Shown here one piece after another: positions 53,565-61,636 of a stretch of 64,000 nucleotides of DNA (positions are counted from its first letter, which is position 1; each line of letters opens with the position of its first letter). Under the pieces are notes generated by a model. The model searched no databases. It was given only the letters and a program-made list of their open reading frames with translations, and was not told the DNA's origin. This DNA is from an uncultured Acetatifactor sp. (GTDB lineage Bacteria > Bacillota > Clostridia > Lachnospirales > Lachnospiraceae). Location: the NCBI GenBank assembly GCA_910577185.1, contig CAJTLR010000011.1, positions 1 through 64,000 of the forward strand, given 5' to 3'. The translations under genes were made by a program, and so were the position numbers.

Positions 53565-54917
53565 TTATGCGCCGGTCTGGCGGTGCTCCAGATTTGCAAT
53601 CCGCTGGTACTCCGGCAGCCAGGCCAGTTCCACTGTACCGATGGGACCGTTTCTCTGCTTGGCAATGATAACTTCAAAAATCCCCTTCCGGTCCGTGTCA
53701 TGATTATAATACTCATCCCGGTAAAGAAACATCACCACATCCGCATCCTGCTCAATGGCTCCCGATTCACGAAGGTCAGAAAGCATGGGCCTGTGGTCCG
53801 GCCTCTGTTCCACTGCACGGGATAACTGCGACAACGCAATCACAGGCACTGCCAGCTCCCTTGCCAGGGATTTCAGGGACCGGGAAATATCGGAGATCTC
53901 CTGCTGCCTGGAATCATTTTTTCCGCTGCCCGACATCAGCTGCAGATAATCGATGATGATCATGGACAAACCATGTTCCAGCTTATATTTACGACATTTT
54001 GAACGTAATTCTGCTATACTTATTCCCGGTGTATCATCAATAATCAGGGAAGACTTTCCGATGACACCGGCTCCCTCGATGAGTCTCTCCCACTCCTGGT
54101 CATTCATCTGCCCTGTCCTGAGCTTCTGGGCATCCACATTGGCCTCCATGGAGAACATACGGTTTACAAGCTGTTCCTTGCTCATTTCCAGGCTGAAAAT
54201 GGCTAAGGTGAGATTCTTCCGAAACGCCACATAATCGGCTATATTCAGCACAAATGCCGTCTTTCCCATGGATGGACGGGCCGCTATCAGGATCAGGTCC
54301 GAAGGCTGCATCCCCGCCGTCCGGTAATCCAGATCCAGAAAACCGGTGGGTATTCCCGTCACATTCCCTTTGTTCTTCGCGGCAATCTCAATCTTGTCCA
54401 TGGCATTCATGACCACCTGGCGAATGGGCACATACGCATCCGTGGATCTCCTCTGTACCAGCTGGAATACACGTTTTTCCGTGTCTTCCAGTATGTATTC
54501 CAGAGTTTCCTTTCCCATGTAACAAGTATTGGCTATCTCCTCGTTGAGACGTATCAGCTTGCGCAATGTGGACTTCTCCGCCACAATATTTGCATAGCGC
54601 CTGATATTCGCAGACGTCAGGGGGGCATCCATGATCTCCCGGATAAACTCCAGGCTGCTGACTTCCGGAGGTACATCTTTTGTGCGGAGCTTGTCCTGCA
54701 ATGTAACCGCATCCACGGGGCTGCCCGCGTCGTTTAACTCACATATGGCTGCAAAGAGGACGCCATACTGTCTGTTGTAAAAATCTTCTTCCGTGATCTG
54801 CTCAGATGCCACCACAATGGCTTCCCGGTCCATCAGCATGGAACCGATCACGGACTGCTCTGCCTCCATACTGTGGGGCAGCACTCTCTTTAATACATTA
54901 TCTTCCATATCTGCCAA
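53565..54917 (-). CDS. dnaB: Replicative DNA helicase DnaB
   Basis: The 450-residue hexameric helicase that unwinds DNA at the fork. N-terminal domain about residues 1-150 (RVLPHSMEAEQSVIGSMLM), a linker helix, then the RecA-like motor with Walker A ARPSMGKTAFVLNIA near 208, Walker B LSMIIIDYLQLM near 305 and ALSQLSRAVEQR. It follows rplI by 14 bp. With dnaD and the loader at 22-25 kb, all three helicase-loading components are in this window. Confidence 0.97.
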   Translation of the reverse strand: MADMEDNVLKRVLPHSMEAEQSVIGSMLMDREAIVVASEQITEEDFYNRQYGVLFAAICELNDAGSPVDAVTLQDKLRTKDVPPEVSSLEFIREIMDAPLTSANIRRYANIVAEKSTLRKLIRLNEEIANTCYMGKETLEYILEDTEKRVFQLVQRRSTDAYVPIRQVVMNAMDKIEIAAKNKGNVTGIPTGFLDLDYRTAGMQPSDLILIAARPSMGKTAFVLNIADYVAFRKNLTLAIFSLEMSKEQLVNRMFSMEANVDAQKLRTGQMNDQEWERLIEGAGVIGKSSLIIDDTPGISIAELRSKCRKYKLEHGLSMIIIDYLQLMSGSGKNDSRQQEISDISRSLKSLARELAVPVIALSQLSRAVEQRPDHRPMLSDLRESGAIEQDADVVMFLYRDEYYNHDTDRKGIFEVIIAKQRNGPIGTVELAWLPEYQRIANLEHRQTGA

Positions 54918-54930
54918 CCCCGGGTCCTGT

Positions 54931-55377
54931 TCAGCTTTCTACCACCTTTACCGTCAGTTTTGCCATCACCTGGGGGTGCAGTTTGATATTCACCTCATAG
55001 GAACCGAAATTCTTCAGGTTTTCCGGCAGCTGGATTTTCTTCTTGTCAATATCCAGGTCATGCTGCTCTTTGCAGGCTGTGGCAATCTCTTTCGTGGACA
55101 CGGATCCGAATGCCCGTCCTCCCTCTCCTGCCTTGATCTTCACGATCACCTGCTTTGTCTCCAGTACAGCGGCCAGGGCTTCCGCCGCATCCTGCTGTTC
55201 TTTCGCAATCCTCTCTTCATTGGCCTTGTGGAGTTTCAGGTCATTCATGTTCTTTGCATTGGCCTCCACGCCTATTTTCTTCGGCAGCACATAGTTTCTC
55301 GCATATCCCTCGCTGACCTCTATAATATCTCCTTTTTTACCCAGTTTTTTTTCATCCTGCAGCAATATGATTTTCAT
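54931..55377 (-). CDS. rplI: 50S ribosomal protein L9
   Basis: A 148-residue protein with the L9 signature KKGDIIEVSEGYARNYVLPK and a long central helix. The order GdpP-like gene, rplI, dnaB is the usual one in Firmicutes. It follows the DHH gene by 43 bp. Confidence 0.97.
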   Translation of the reverse strand: MKIILLQDEKKLGKKGDIIEVSEGYARNYVLPKKIGVEANAKNMNDLKLHKANEERIAKEQQDAAEALAAVLETKQVIVKIKAGEGGRAFGSVSTKEIATACKEQHDLDIDKKKIQLPENLKNFGSYEVNIKLHPQVMAKLTVKVVES

Positions 55378-55420
55378 ATCCTCTTATCCTTTCTTTCTCT
55401 TCCGGTACATCTGCCTGCCG

Positions 55421-57472
55421 CTATATTTCACCGCTTTCCAGCATACTGTCCACCGTTCTCTTCAAAACTCCGATTGCCTCAATGATGCCCACGCCTTCCA
55501 GCTGGCATGCCGCAGTATTCAAATGTCCGCCGCCCCCCATACGTTCCATGATCAGCTGCACATTCACCTCATCTATGGACCGGGCGCTGACATATATTTT
55601 GCCCTGATAATCCGTGAGAACAAAGCTTGCCTTGATTCCCCTGATATTCAACAGTTCGTTTGCCGCCTGGGCCCCTATGATGGTGGGGCTGGGCAGATCC
55701 TCTGCCGTACAAATGGATATGGCAAAGAACTGTTTGTAAATTTCGGCCTGACTCACCGCGTCTGCCTTTGCCTTGTATCCCTGCGCATCCTCCCTGAAAA
55801 GCTTGCGCACACGGGTCACATCCGCACCGCTGCGTCTCAGGAAAGCAGCAGCCTCAAAAGTACGGACGCCTGTCTTAATCATAAAGTTATTGGTATCAAT
55901 CATGATACCCGCATACATGCAGTCGGCCTCCTCTGCGCGGATCCTGATATTGTCATAAGTATACTGCAATATCTCCGACACCATTTCACAGGAGGAGGAG
56001 GCGTAGGGTTCCACATAGGAAAGGGTGGCATTCTCTATGGTCTCGGTTCCCTGTCTGTGGTGATCCAGCACCACCACTGACTTACAAAACCGCAGCAGTT
56101 CCGGGCATTCCGTAATGGACGGCTTATTCACGTCCACCACCACCAGCACGGTATTGCTCCCGGCCGCTTCTATGGCCTGCTGGCTGCCGATGACCATGCC
56201 TTCCCCATATTCCTGGCTGCTTCCGAATAATTCCACCATGGGCTGAATCCCCGGTGTCACCTCATTCAGTACAATATGGGCTTTTCTGCCCAGTGTCTGG
56301 GCTATCCTGTAGATACCGATTGCGGCGCCGAAGCTGTCCGCGTCCGGCATTCTGTGTCCCATCACAAGCACCTGGTCTTTACCGGTGATGATTTCCCGCA
56401 GGGCGTGGGCCTTCACACGGGCCTTCACACGGGTATTCTTCTCCACCTGCTGGCTTTTACCGCCGTAGTAAGTGATACTTTCCGGGGTCTTGATAACGGC
56501 CTGGTCACCGCCCCGCCCCAGCGCCAGATCTATGGCATTGCGGGAAAATTCATAATTCTGGGCATAGGTGAGTCCGTCCAGACCCACACCGATGCTGATG
56601 GTTACTGCCATCTCATTGCCGATGTTGACCGTCTTGACCTCCTCCAGAAGGTCAAAACGGGATTCCTGCAGCTGGGCTACCACGCGCTTGCGCATAATCA
56701 GCAGATACTTGTCTTTCTCCAGCTTTTTGCAGATTCCGTCAAAAGCAGAAATATATTTGTTGACTTTTCTGTCTATCAGTGCAATCAGCAGGGACCGGCG
56801 GACCTCTTCCACGCCATCCAGCGCCTCGTCATAATTGTCCAGGTAAATCATCCCCACGGCCAGACTCTGGTCATCCACCTCTCTCAGCGCAATCCGCAGC
56901 GCGGTCTCGTCATAGAGGTATACGGCAATCAGATAGCCATCGTACGAAGAACTGTCAATCATGTCGCTGTGTTCCGCCATCTCCTCCAAGGAAATCTTCC
57001 GGAACTTTGCCACATACTCATTTCCCTCATATTCCAGTTCATACTGCGCTTCATCCACACCGCCGTTCTCAGGCAGCCTGTCCCTGGTGATGGTCGGAAA
57101 AAGGGAAGTAATCGATTTTTTGTAACCCTTTCCCTGGTGGACTATGGTTTCAAAAGCAATGTTGGTCCAGATCACCTTACCGTTGTCGTCCAGCAGCGCA
57201 TACGGCAGATCCAGCTCCCGCAGCAGCTTCTTCTGGATTTGCCCGTACTCCGTGGCAAAACTGACCAGTTCATTCATAATCAGGGATTTATTATAAAAAT
57301 ACAAAGACAGTGTAATGGCAAAATAAAACAGAATGTATCCTGCCAGAAGCGCGCCTGCCCGGTAATCGATCATAAACATGGCAACGTCCACAATGCAGCA
57401 GAGCACGCCCAAATAAATACAAAATTGTATATATGTCTTAATGCGTCCCTTTAATTTTATTCTCTTTTTCAT
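55421..57472 (-). CDS. gdpP: GdpP-like cyclic-di-AMP phosphodiesterase (DHH family)
   Basis: A 683-residue membrane protein that likely hydrolyses cyclic di-AMP. Two N-terminal membrane segments (about 15-55), a PAS-like domain (LLDDNGKVIWTNIAFETIV), a degenerate GGDEF domain (GNEMAVTISIGVGLD), then DHH (VMGHRMPDADSFGAAIG, VVVLDHHRQG) and DHHA1 (ERMGGGGHLNTAACQLEG). The frame is open to 57874, but the ATG at 57472 with GAGG upstream matches the family start; the extension runs through a repeat region. It heads the dnaB group. Confidence 0.93.
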   Translation of the reverse strand: MKKRIKLKGRIKTYIQFCIYLGVLCCIVDVAMFMIDYRAGALLAGYILFYFAITLSLYFYNKSLIMNELVSFATEYGQIQKKLLRELDLPYALLDDNGKVIWTNIAFETIVHQGKGYKKSITSLFPTITRDRLPENGGVDEAQYELEYEGNEYVAKFRKISLEEMAEHSDMIDSSSYDGYLIAVYLYDETALRIALREVDDQSLAVGMIYLDNYDEALDGVEEVRRSLLIALIDRKVNKYISAFDGICKKLEKDKYLLIMRKRVVAQLQESRFDLLEEVKTVNIGNEMAVTISIGVGLDGLTYAQNYEFSRNAIDLALGRGGDQAVIKTPESITYYGGKSQQVEKNTRVKARVKAHALREIITGKDQVLVMGHRMPDADSFGAAIGIYRIAQTLGRKAHIVLNEVTPGIQPMVELFGSSQEYGEGMVIGSQQAIEAAGSNTVLVVVDVNKPSITECPELLRFCKSVVVLDHHRQGTETIENATLSYVEPYASSSCEMVSEILQYTYDNIRIRAEEADCMYAGIMIDTNNFMIKTGVRTFEAAAFLRRSGADVTRVRKLFREDAQGYKAKADAVSQAEIYKQFFAISICTAEDLPSPTIIGAQAANELLNIRGIKASFVLTDYQGKIYVSARSIDEVNVQLIMERMGGGGHLNTAACQLEGVGIIEAIGVLKRTVDSMLESGEI

Positions 57473-57739
57473 ATGGATACCTCGCAGGATTTTCAGAATG
57501 CAAACCTGCTGTTTTCTTCCTACTTTAGATGATATGACGCTGCGGCAGGTCACGCTGACAGTAACAGTCCGGCCATTTCGCCGTCCCTTTGCTGTCAATA
57601 AAGTCATTTCACACTGCCCCATGGCAGCCCTGCCGGTCGGACAAGCCAAGAAAATTGCCCATGTGAACATTATAGCATACTCTTCAACACTATGCCACAA
57701 TTTAATTTGTCTAAAACGGAAATGTTTTGTAGAATTCTT
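57473..57739. other. Upstream region of the gdpP-like gene, no gene seen
   Basis: Non-coding spacer, AT-rich near 57660-57735. The minus strand holds ATGCTATAATG-like words near 57667-57677 that could serve as the promoter of the gdpP-rplI-dnaB group. Confidence 0.4.
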
Positions 57740-57914
57740 CTCCACTACCCGCCGCGCGGCCCGTACGCCGCTATAGCGACATAATTCCAAGTGCGAGGAG
57801 TCGCACTTTGTGTACGGGCCTGTGCAATCGAGCAGGGGAACGCTCTTCTCCACTGCTCGCCGCGCGGGGCGCATGCTGCGTCAGCAACTATTTTCCTTAT
57901 GCGCCCCTGCGCAT
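57740..57914. repeat. Interspersed palindromic repeat B, copies 2 (partial) and 3
   Basis: Copy 3 (57849-57914) matches the 17532-17600 copy: CTCCACTGCTCGCCGCGC, then GGGCGCAT and ATGCGCCC around TGCGTCAGCAACTATTTTCC. A partial copy starts at 57740 (CTCCACTACCCGCCGCGC) and leads into a separate long inverted repeat GCCCGTAC/GTACGGGC enclosing AAGTGCGA/TCGCACTT. Confidence 0.8.
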
Positions 57915-57950
57915 AAAAAAAGACCAACCATCTCCCGGACGGTCGGCCTT
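57914..57950 (-). terminator. Terminator of the rpsF-ssb-rpsR operon
   Basis: The minus-strand RNA has GGCCGACC pairing with GGUUGGUC (GU wobbles) followed by seven U. The wobbles make it directional for the minus strand. Confidence 0.75.
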
Positions 57951-57961
57951 CTCTTTGAATG

Positions 57962-58225
57962 TTAATCCTGAACGTAAGGCATCAGTGCAACGTGACGTGC
58001 CCTCTTGATAGCCACTGTCAATGCTCTCTGGTGCTTTGCACAGTTACCGGTGATACGGCGGGGAAGAATCTTGCCCCTCTCGGATACGTACCTCTTCAGT
58101 TTGTTGGTGTCCTTGTAGTCAATTACATTATCTTTACCGCAGAATACACAGACTTTTCTCTTTTTCCGGATCCCGCCCCTTTTTCTCATAGGGCCATCGG
58201 GTTTCTCTGCTTTATTAAAAGCCAT
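57962..58225 (-). CDS. rpsR: 30S ribosomal protein S18
   Basis: An 87-residue protein with the S18 core VIDYKDTNKLKRYVSERGKI and LPRRITGNCAKHQRALT. An N-terminal VCVFCGKDN pair of cysteines is present. AGGAGG lies 7 bases before the ATG at 58225. It is the last gene of rpsF-ssb-rpsR. Confidence 0.96.
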   Translation of the reverse strand: MAFNKAEKPDGPMRKRGGIRKKRKVCVFCGKDNVIDYKDTNKLKRYVSERGKILPRRITGNCAKHQRALTVAIKRARHVALMPYVQD

Positions 58226-58255
58226 ATCAATACCTCCTGTCATATATTATCAAAC

Positions 58256-58729
58256 TCAGTTAAAAGGTAATTCCTCATCTATCCCATCGGGGATGTTCAT
58301 AAAGCCGTCTCCCGCACCGGATGCTGCCGGAGCGCCGCCCATTCCTCCTGAAAAGCCGCCTCCGAAACCGCCTCCGTTATTATAGCCGCCTGCATTTCCT
58401 CCCGAAGCATTCTTGCTCTCGGCAAACTCAATTTCCTCCACAATGACACGGACACTGTAAACCATCTGTCCATCCTTGTTGGTATAATTGTCATTCTGGA
58501 TCCTGCCGCTCAGCAGTATCTTGGTTCCCTTGTGCAGATATTTCTCCACAAATTCCGCCTGCTTGCCAAATGCGGTGCAATTAAAGAAATCCGCGTCAGG
58601 CTCGCCATCCCGCTTGAAACGCCTGTCCACAGCCACGCTGAACCGGGCTACGGCCGTCTGGCTCGCTCCCTGTGAATATCTCACTTCCGGATCTCTCGTT
58701 AAACGTCCCATAAGAATTACTTTATTCAT
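58256..58729 (-). CDS. ssb: Single-stranded DNA-binding protein
   Basis: A 157-residue protein with an N-terminal OB fold (MNKVILMGRLTRDPEVRYSQ, then FFNCTAFGKQAEFVEKYLHK), a Gly/Asn-rich linker and an acidic C-terminal tail. The tail is DEELPFN: one residue, Asn, follows the Pro-Phe that is normally the very end and docks partner proteins. An in-frame ATG at 58756 is a possible alternative start. It lies between rpsF and rpsR, the standard Firmicutes order. Confidence 0.95.
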   Translation of the reverse strand: MNKVILMGRLTRDPEVRYSQGASQTAVARFSVAVDRRFKRDGEPDADFFNCTAFGKQAEFVEKYLHKGTKILLSGRIQNDNYTNKDGQMVYSVRVIVEEIEFAESKNASGGNAGGYNNGGGFGGGFSGGMGGAPAASGAGDGFMNIPDGIDEELPFN

Positions 58730-58769
58730 ATTTTGCTTCTCGCTTTCTATACTCATTCATGAGTATATA

Positions 58770-59060
58770 TTAAGCCTCGTCCTGTCTGACAATCAAGTAT
58801 CTGATGACGTTGTCCATAATGCGGATACGGCTCTCGATCTCAATCGGGGCTGTGCTCTCAGCGTCAAATCTGATGAAGTAGTAGAAAGCTTCTTTCATCT
58901 TCCGGACTTCATAGGCAAGTCTCTTCTTGCCCCAATCGTCCACCTCCGTGATGACGCCGCCAAATCTCTCAACAAGAGCTTTGCATTTGTCAACAACAGC
59001 AGCTCTCTCTTCGTCTTCAATCCTGGCAGATACGACTACGGCTAATTCATACTTGTTCAT
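58770..59060 (-). CDS. rpsF: 30S ribosomal protein S6
   Basis: A 96-residue protein with the S6 fold: MNKYELAVVVSARI, then DDWGKKRLAYEVRKMKEAFY and the C-terminal RIMDNVIRYLIVR. AAGGAGG lies 8 bases before the ATG at 59060. It is the first gene of rpsF-ssb-rpsR. Confidence 0.97.
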   Translation of the reverse strand: MNKYELAVVVSARIEDEERAAVVDKCKALVERFGGVITEVDDWGKKRLAYEVRKMKEAFYYFIRFDAESTAPIEIESRIRIMDNVIRYLIVRQDEA

Positions 59061-59188
59061 GCTTGTTACCTCCTTCTGGTCTCTGGCCCGCAGTACTGCG
59101 AGCAAGGAATTGATTCATCACAAAGAGATATGATAGCATAATTTTCCTGACTTTTCAAGTATTTCTTCATATATTTACAAAATTTTAT

Positions 59189-59362
59189 TCACAATATTTC
59201 CTTTACATTCTTTTCCAGCAGCCTGCGCGCTATCATGATCTGGTGCCCGCAGCCTTTACATCGCAGGCGGAAGTCCGCGCCGGAACGCAGTACCTCCCAT
59301 TCCCTGCTTCCGCATGGATGCTGTTTTTTCAGTCTGACCACATCTCCCACATTAATATCCAT
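59189..59362 (-). CDS. DUF951 family small protein
   Basis: A 57-residue protein, MDINVGDVVRLKKQHPCGS at the start and FRLRCKGCGHQIMIARR in the middle. Three Cys and a His (HPCG, CKGCGH) suggest a zinc-binding SH3-like fold. DUF951 sits upstream of rpsF in many Firmicutes, as here. GGAG lies ahead of the ATG at 59362. The role is unknown, probably translation-related. Confidence 0.92.
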   Translation of the reverse strand: MDINVGDVVRLKKQHPCGSREWEVLRSGADFRLRCKGCGHQIMIARRLLEKNVKEIL

Positions 59363-59436
59363 TTTTTACTCCATTTCTGCGCTGCATTTCGATTTTCCGT
59401 CCGGTACAATCCGCTTTCTGCCCTCTCGCTTTCCTC

Positions 59437-60279
59437 TTATAAATGCCCCACAAAGAAATCCTTCACCACACCGAAAAATTCACGGAGCAGGTTGTTCGGC
59501 CCCATTCCCAGCACGGATTTCGCCGCAAGTCCCTCCACATGGGTATACCCCTGCTTTCGGGCAATCCCCAAAGCCCGGAACATGTGAAAATTATTGGTCA
59601 CAACCACCACGTTATCCGTCCCGCGGTCAAGAAACGCCCCGCTGAATACCAGATTCTCATAGGTATTTTCGGATTTGTCCTCCAGCAGGATACGGGACTC
59701 GTCAATCCCTGCATCCATCAGATATGCCCTCATCCCGGAAGCCTCCGTAATCGCTTCATTTCCTCCCTGGCCGCCGGAAACAATCACTTTTGTCCCCGGG
59801 TTCCGGCTCAGGTAGTCCGCCGCCTTGTCCAGACGCCTGCGCAGCACCTCGCTGGGTCCCGTGCTCTTCCACTGTGCCCCCAGGACAATCAGGTAATCCG
59901 CCCCATCCCTTGCCTGGGCATTATATTGGGACAAAATCAGACCTTCCACCATGCCAAATAAGAACAGCCCCAGAAACAGAATCCCCAGCACCAGTCTCCT
60001 GGCCCAGCCCGGTATGAAATCCAGTATGCCTTCCCTTCTCAGCAGGGCGCCTGTCCCGATAAAGGCAACTCCCATAAAGCCCCAGATCAGAAAGAAGTAG
60101 GTTCCGAAGCCCGCCATCCCAATGCCCAGGCAGTATACAATGCACAAACCCCCCAGCACCTCGCAGCAAAGGGCAGGCACAGAATGCTGTCTGCGGCCTC
60201 TCTTATCCAGATGTATCACTCTCCGGCTCCTGTGGGCCGGAACCAGTCCCTGTCCGTTTCTTTTCAGCCAATTATGCAT
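59437..60279 (-). CDS. YdcF/SanA-like DUF218 membrane protein
   Basis: A 280-residue protein with an N-terminal basic region, three or four membrane helices (about residues 40-125) and a C-terminal DUF218 domain: DYLIVLGAQW, LDKAADYLSRNPGTKVIVSG and the ENTYENLVFS and VVVTNNFHMFRAL blocks. DUF218 proteins are linked to envelope barrier function and vancomycin sensitivity. The ATG at 60279 has a distant GGGAG; the frame is open to 60345, where it enters a mosaic repeat, so the start is uncertain. Confidence 0.82.
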   Translation of the reverse strand: MHNWLKRNGQGLVPAHRSRRVIHLDKRGRRQHSVPALCCEVLGGLCIVYCLGIGMAGFGTYFFLIWGFMGVAFIGTGALLRREGILDFIPGWARRLVLGILFLGLFLFGMVEGLILSQYNAQARDGADYLIVLGAQWKSTGPSEVLRRRLDKAADYLSRNPGTKVIVSGGQGGNEAITEASGMRAYLMDAGIDESRILLEDKSENTYENLVFSGAFLDRGTDNVVVVTNNFHMFRALGIARKQGYTHVEGLAAKSVLGMGPNNLLREFFGVVKDFFVGHL

Positions 60280-60329
60280 CAGAATGTATCTCCCGTGATT
60301 CTTATGTAGCCAGATTGGGGACGGAGTAC

Positions 60330-60588
60330 CATTCGGCCCCTTCATACCATAAATATGGACTTATTATACCATGATTCTGTGCGCCACTGCGCACATGGAA
60401 TCAATAGTTGACATAATGCCTTTCTATGTCAACATTATACCATGATTACAAACCAATCATGGTATTTATGGCCATTCGGCCTCTTCATACCATAAATATG
60501 GACTTATTATACCATGATTCTGTGCGCCACTGCGCACATGGAATCAATAGTTGACATAATGCCTTTCTATGTCAACATTATACCATAC
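60330..60588 (-). repeat. Mosaic hairpin repeat, one 143-bp unit plus a partial
   Basis: Unit 60340-60482 and partial 60483-60586 start CTTCATACCATAAATATGG. Modules: TGTGCGCCACTGCGCACA hairpin, TTGACATA/TATGTCAA inverted repeat, ACCATGATT/AATCATGGT and GGCCATTCGGCC. ATTATACCA occurs at 60363, 60434, 60506 and 60577. The cluster lies upstream of the YdcF-like gene in the same orientation as at 11 and 27 kb. Confidence 0.9.
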
Positions 60589-60631
60589 TCCCCTCCTTTG
60601 TATTTCTTAAATTTTCATTATTTTTATTTTG

Positions 60632-60661
60632 TTGACAGAGAATCTTTTTCTTTAGTAAAAT
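60632..60661 (+). promoter_or_regulatory. Promoter of the sirtuin gene
   Basis: A perfect TTGACA (60632-60637), 18 bp and TAAAAT (60656-60661), about 46 bp ahead of the start codon. Confidence 0.65.
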
Positions 60662-60707
60662 GGGAATAGGAAGATTATTGTTTCAGAAATGAGAAAGGTG
60701 GGTGGCC

Positions 60708-61439
60708 ATGATGGAAGATCATCAGGAAAATATCGAAAAGTTAAAAGAAATAGTACGCAAATACGGCAATATAGTTTTTTTCGGCGGTGCGGGAGTATCC
60801 ACGGAAAGCGGCATTCCTGACTTCCGCAGTGTGGATGGACTTTATCACCAGCAGTATGATTATCCCCCGGAAACCATTCTGAGCCACACGTTTTACCGTC
60901 GCAATCCCGGCGAATTTTACCGTTTTTACCGCAATAAAATGCTGTTCCTGGACGCAAAACCCAATGCGGCCCATCATAAGCTGGCAGAACTGGAAGCCCG
61001 GGGCAAACTGAAAGCCGTTGTCACCCAGAATATCGACGGCCTTCACCAGGCCGCCGGAAGCAAAACGGTTCTGGAACTTCACGGCTCCGTCCTGCGCAAT
61101 TATTGTGAAAAATGCGGCCAGTTTTATGATGTCCGTTTTATTCTGGACAGCACTGACGTGCCGAAATGTGAAAAGTGCGGCGGTTCTGTCAAACCGGATG
61201 TGGTTCTTTACGAGGAAGGTCTTGACCAGCGCACCATGAATGATGCCGTCCGTTTCATCCACAGCGCGGATGTGCTGATCATAGGCGGCACTTCCCTTGC
61301 CGTATACCCTGCCGCGGGACTCATTGATTATTTCAGGGGCGAAAAGCTTGTGGTAATCAACAAAGCGCCCACTCCCAGGGATGCACATGCGGACCTCCTG
61401 CTTCAGGCTCCTATCGGGGAAGTTTTTGCACAACTTTAA
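60708..61439 (+). CDS. NAD-dependent protein deacylase, sirtuin
   Basis: A 243-residue Sir2 enzyme that removes acyl groups from lysines using NAD. Motifs: GGAGVSTESGIPDFRS (NAD loop), TQNIDGLHQAAGSKTVLELH with the catalytic His, a zinc site of two Cys pairs (CEKCGQ, CEKCGG) and KPDVVLYEEGL. GTG at 60702, ATG at 60708 and ATG at 60711 are possible starts; I take 60708. It has its own promoter and terminator. Confidence 0.95.
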   Translation: MMEDHQENIEKLKEIVRKYGNIVFFGGAGVSTESGIPDFRSVDGLYHQQYDYPPETILSHTFYRRNPGEFYRFYRNKMLFLDAKPNAAHHKLAELEARGKLKAVVTQNIDGLHQAAGSKTVLELHGSVLRNYCEKCGQFYDVRFILDSTDVPKCEKCGGSVKPDVVLYEEGLDQRTMNDAVRFIHSADVLIIGGTSLAVYPAAGLIDYFRGEKLVVINKAPTPRDAHADLLLQAPIGEVFAQL

Positions 61440-61551
61440 ATCGGGAACTTCCCTGTTGCGTGGGCAACCGGGTGGCTAAGATTCCTCTTCCCCTGCCCCT
61501 TTGCGCCGCCTGACGGCATATTGCTTCTGAAAGGGGCTGCGCACAAGAAAT

Positions 61552-61577
61552 CCGCAGGCAGAGGTACCTGCCTGCGG
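61552..61577. terminator. Terminator between the sirtuin and DUF4132 genes
   Basis: A 10-bp stem, CCGCAGGCAG/CTGCCTGCGG, with a 6-nt loop between converging genes. The spacer around it (61440-61636) holds no gene. Confidence 0.65.
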
Positions 61578-61636
61578 ACTATCCCGGATTTCATTTCACA
61601 TCACATTCCCAGCCATGCCGGCGTCTCGGGATCCTT

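Noticed and set aside
57473..57874. A long N-terminal extension of the GdpP-like protein
   Set aside because: The upstream frame runs through repeat DNA and lacks a ribosome-binding site. The ATG at 57472 has one, and the membrane segments begin there.
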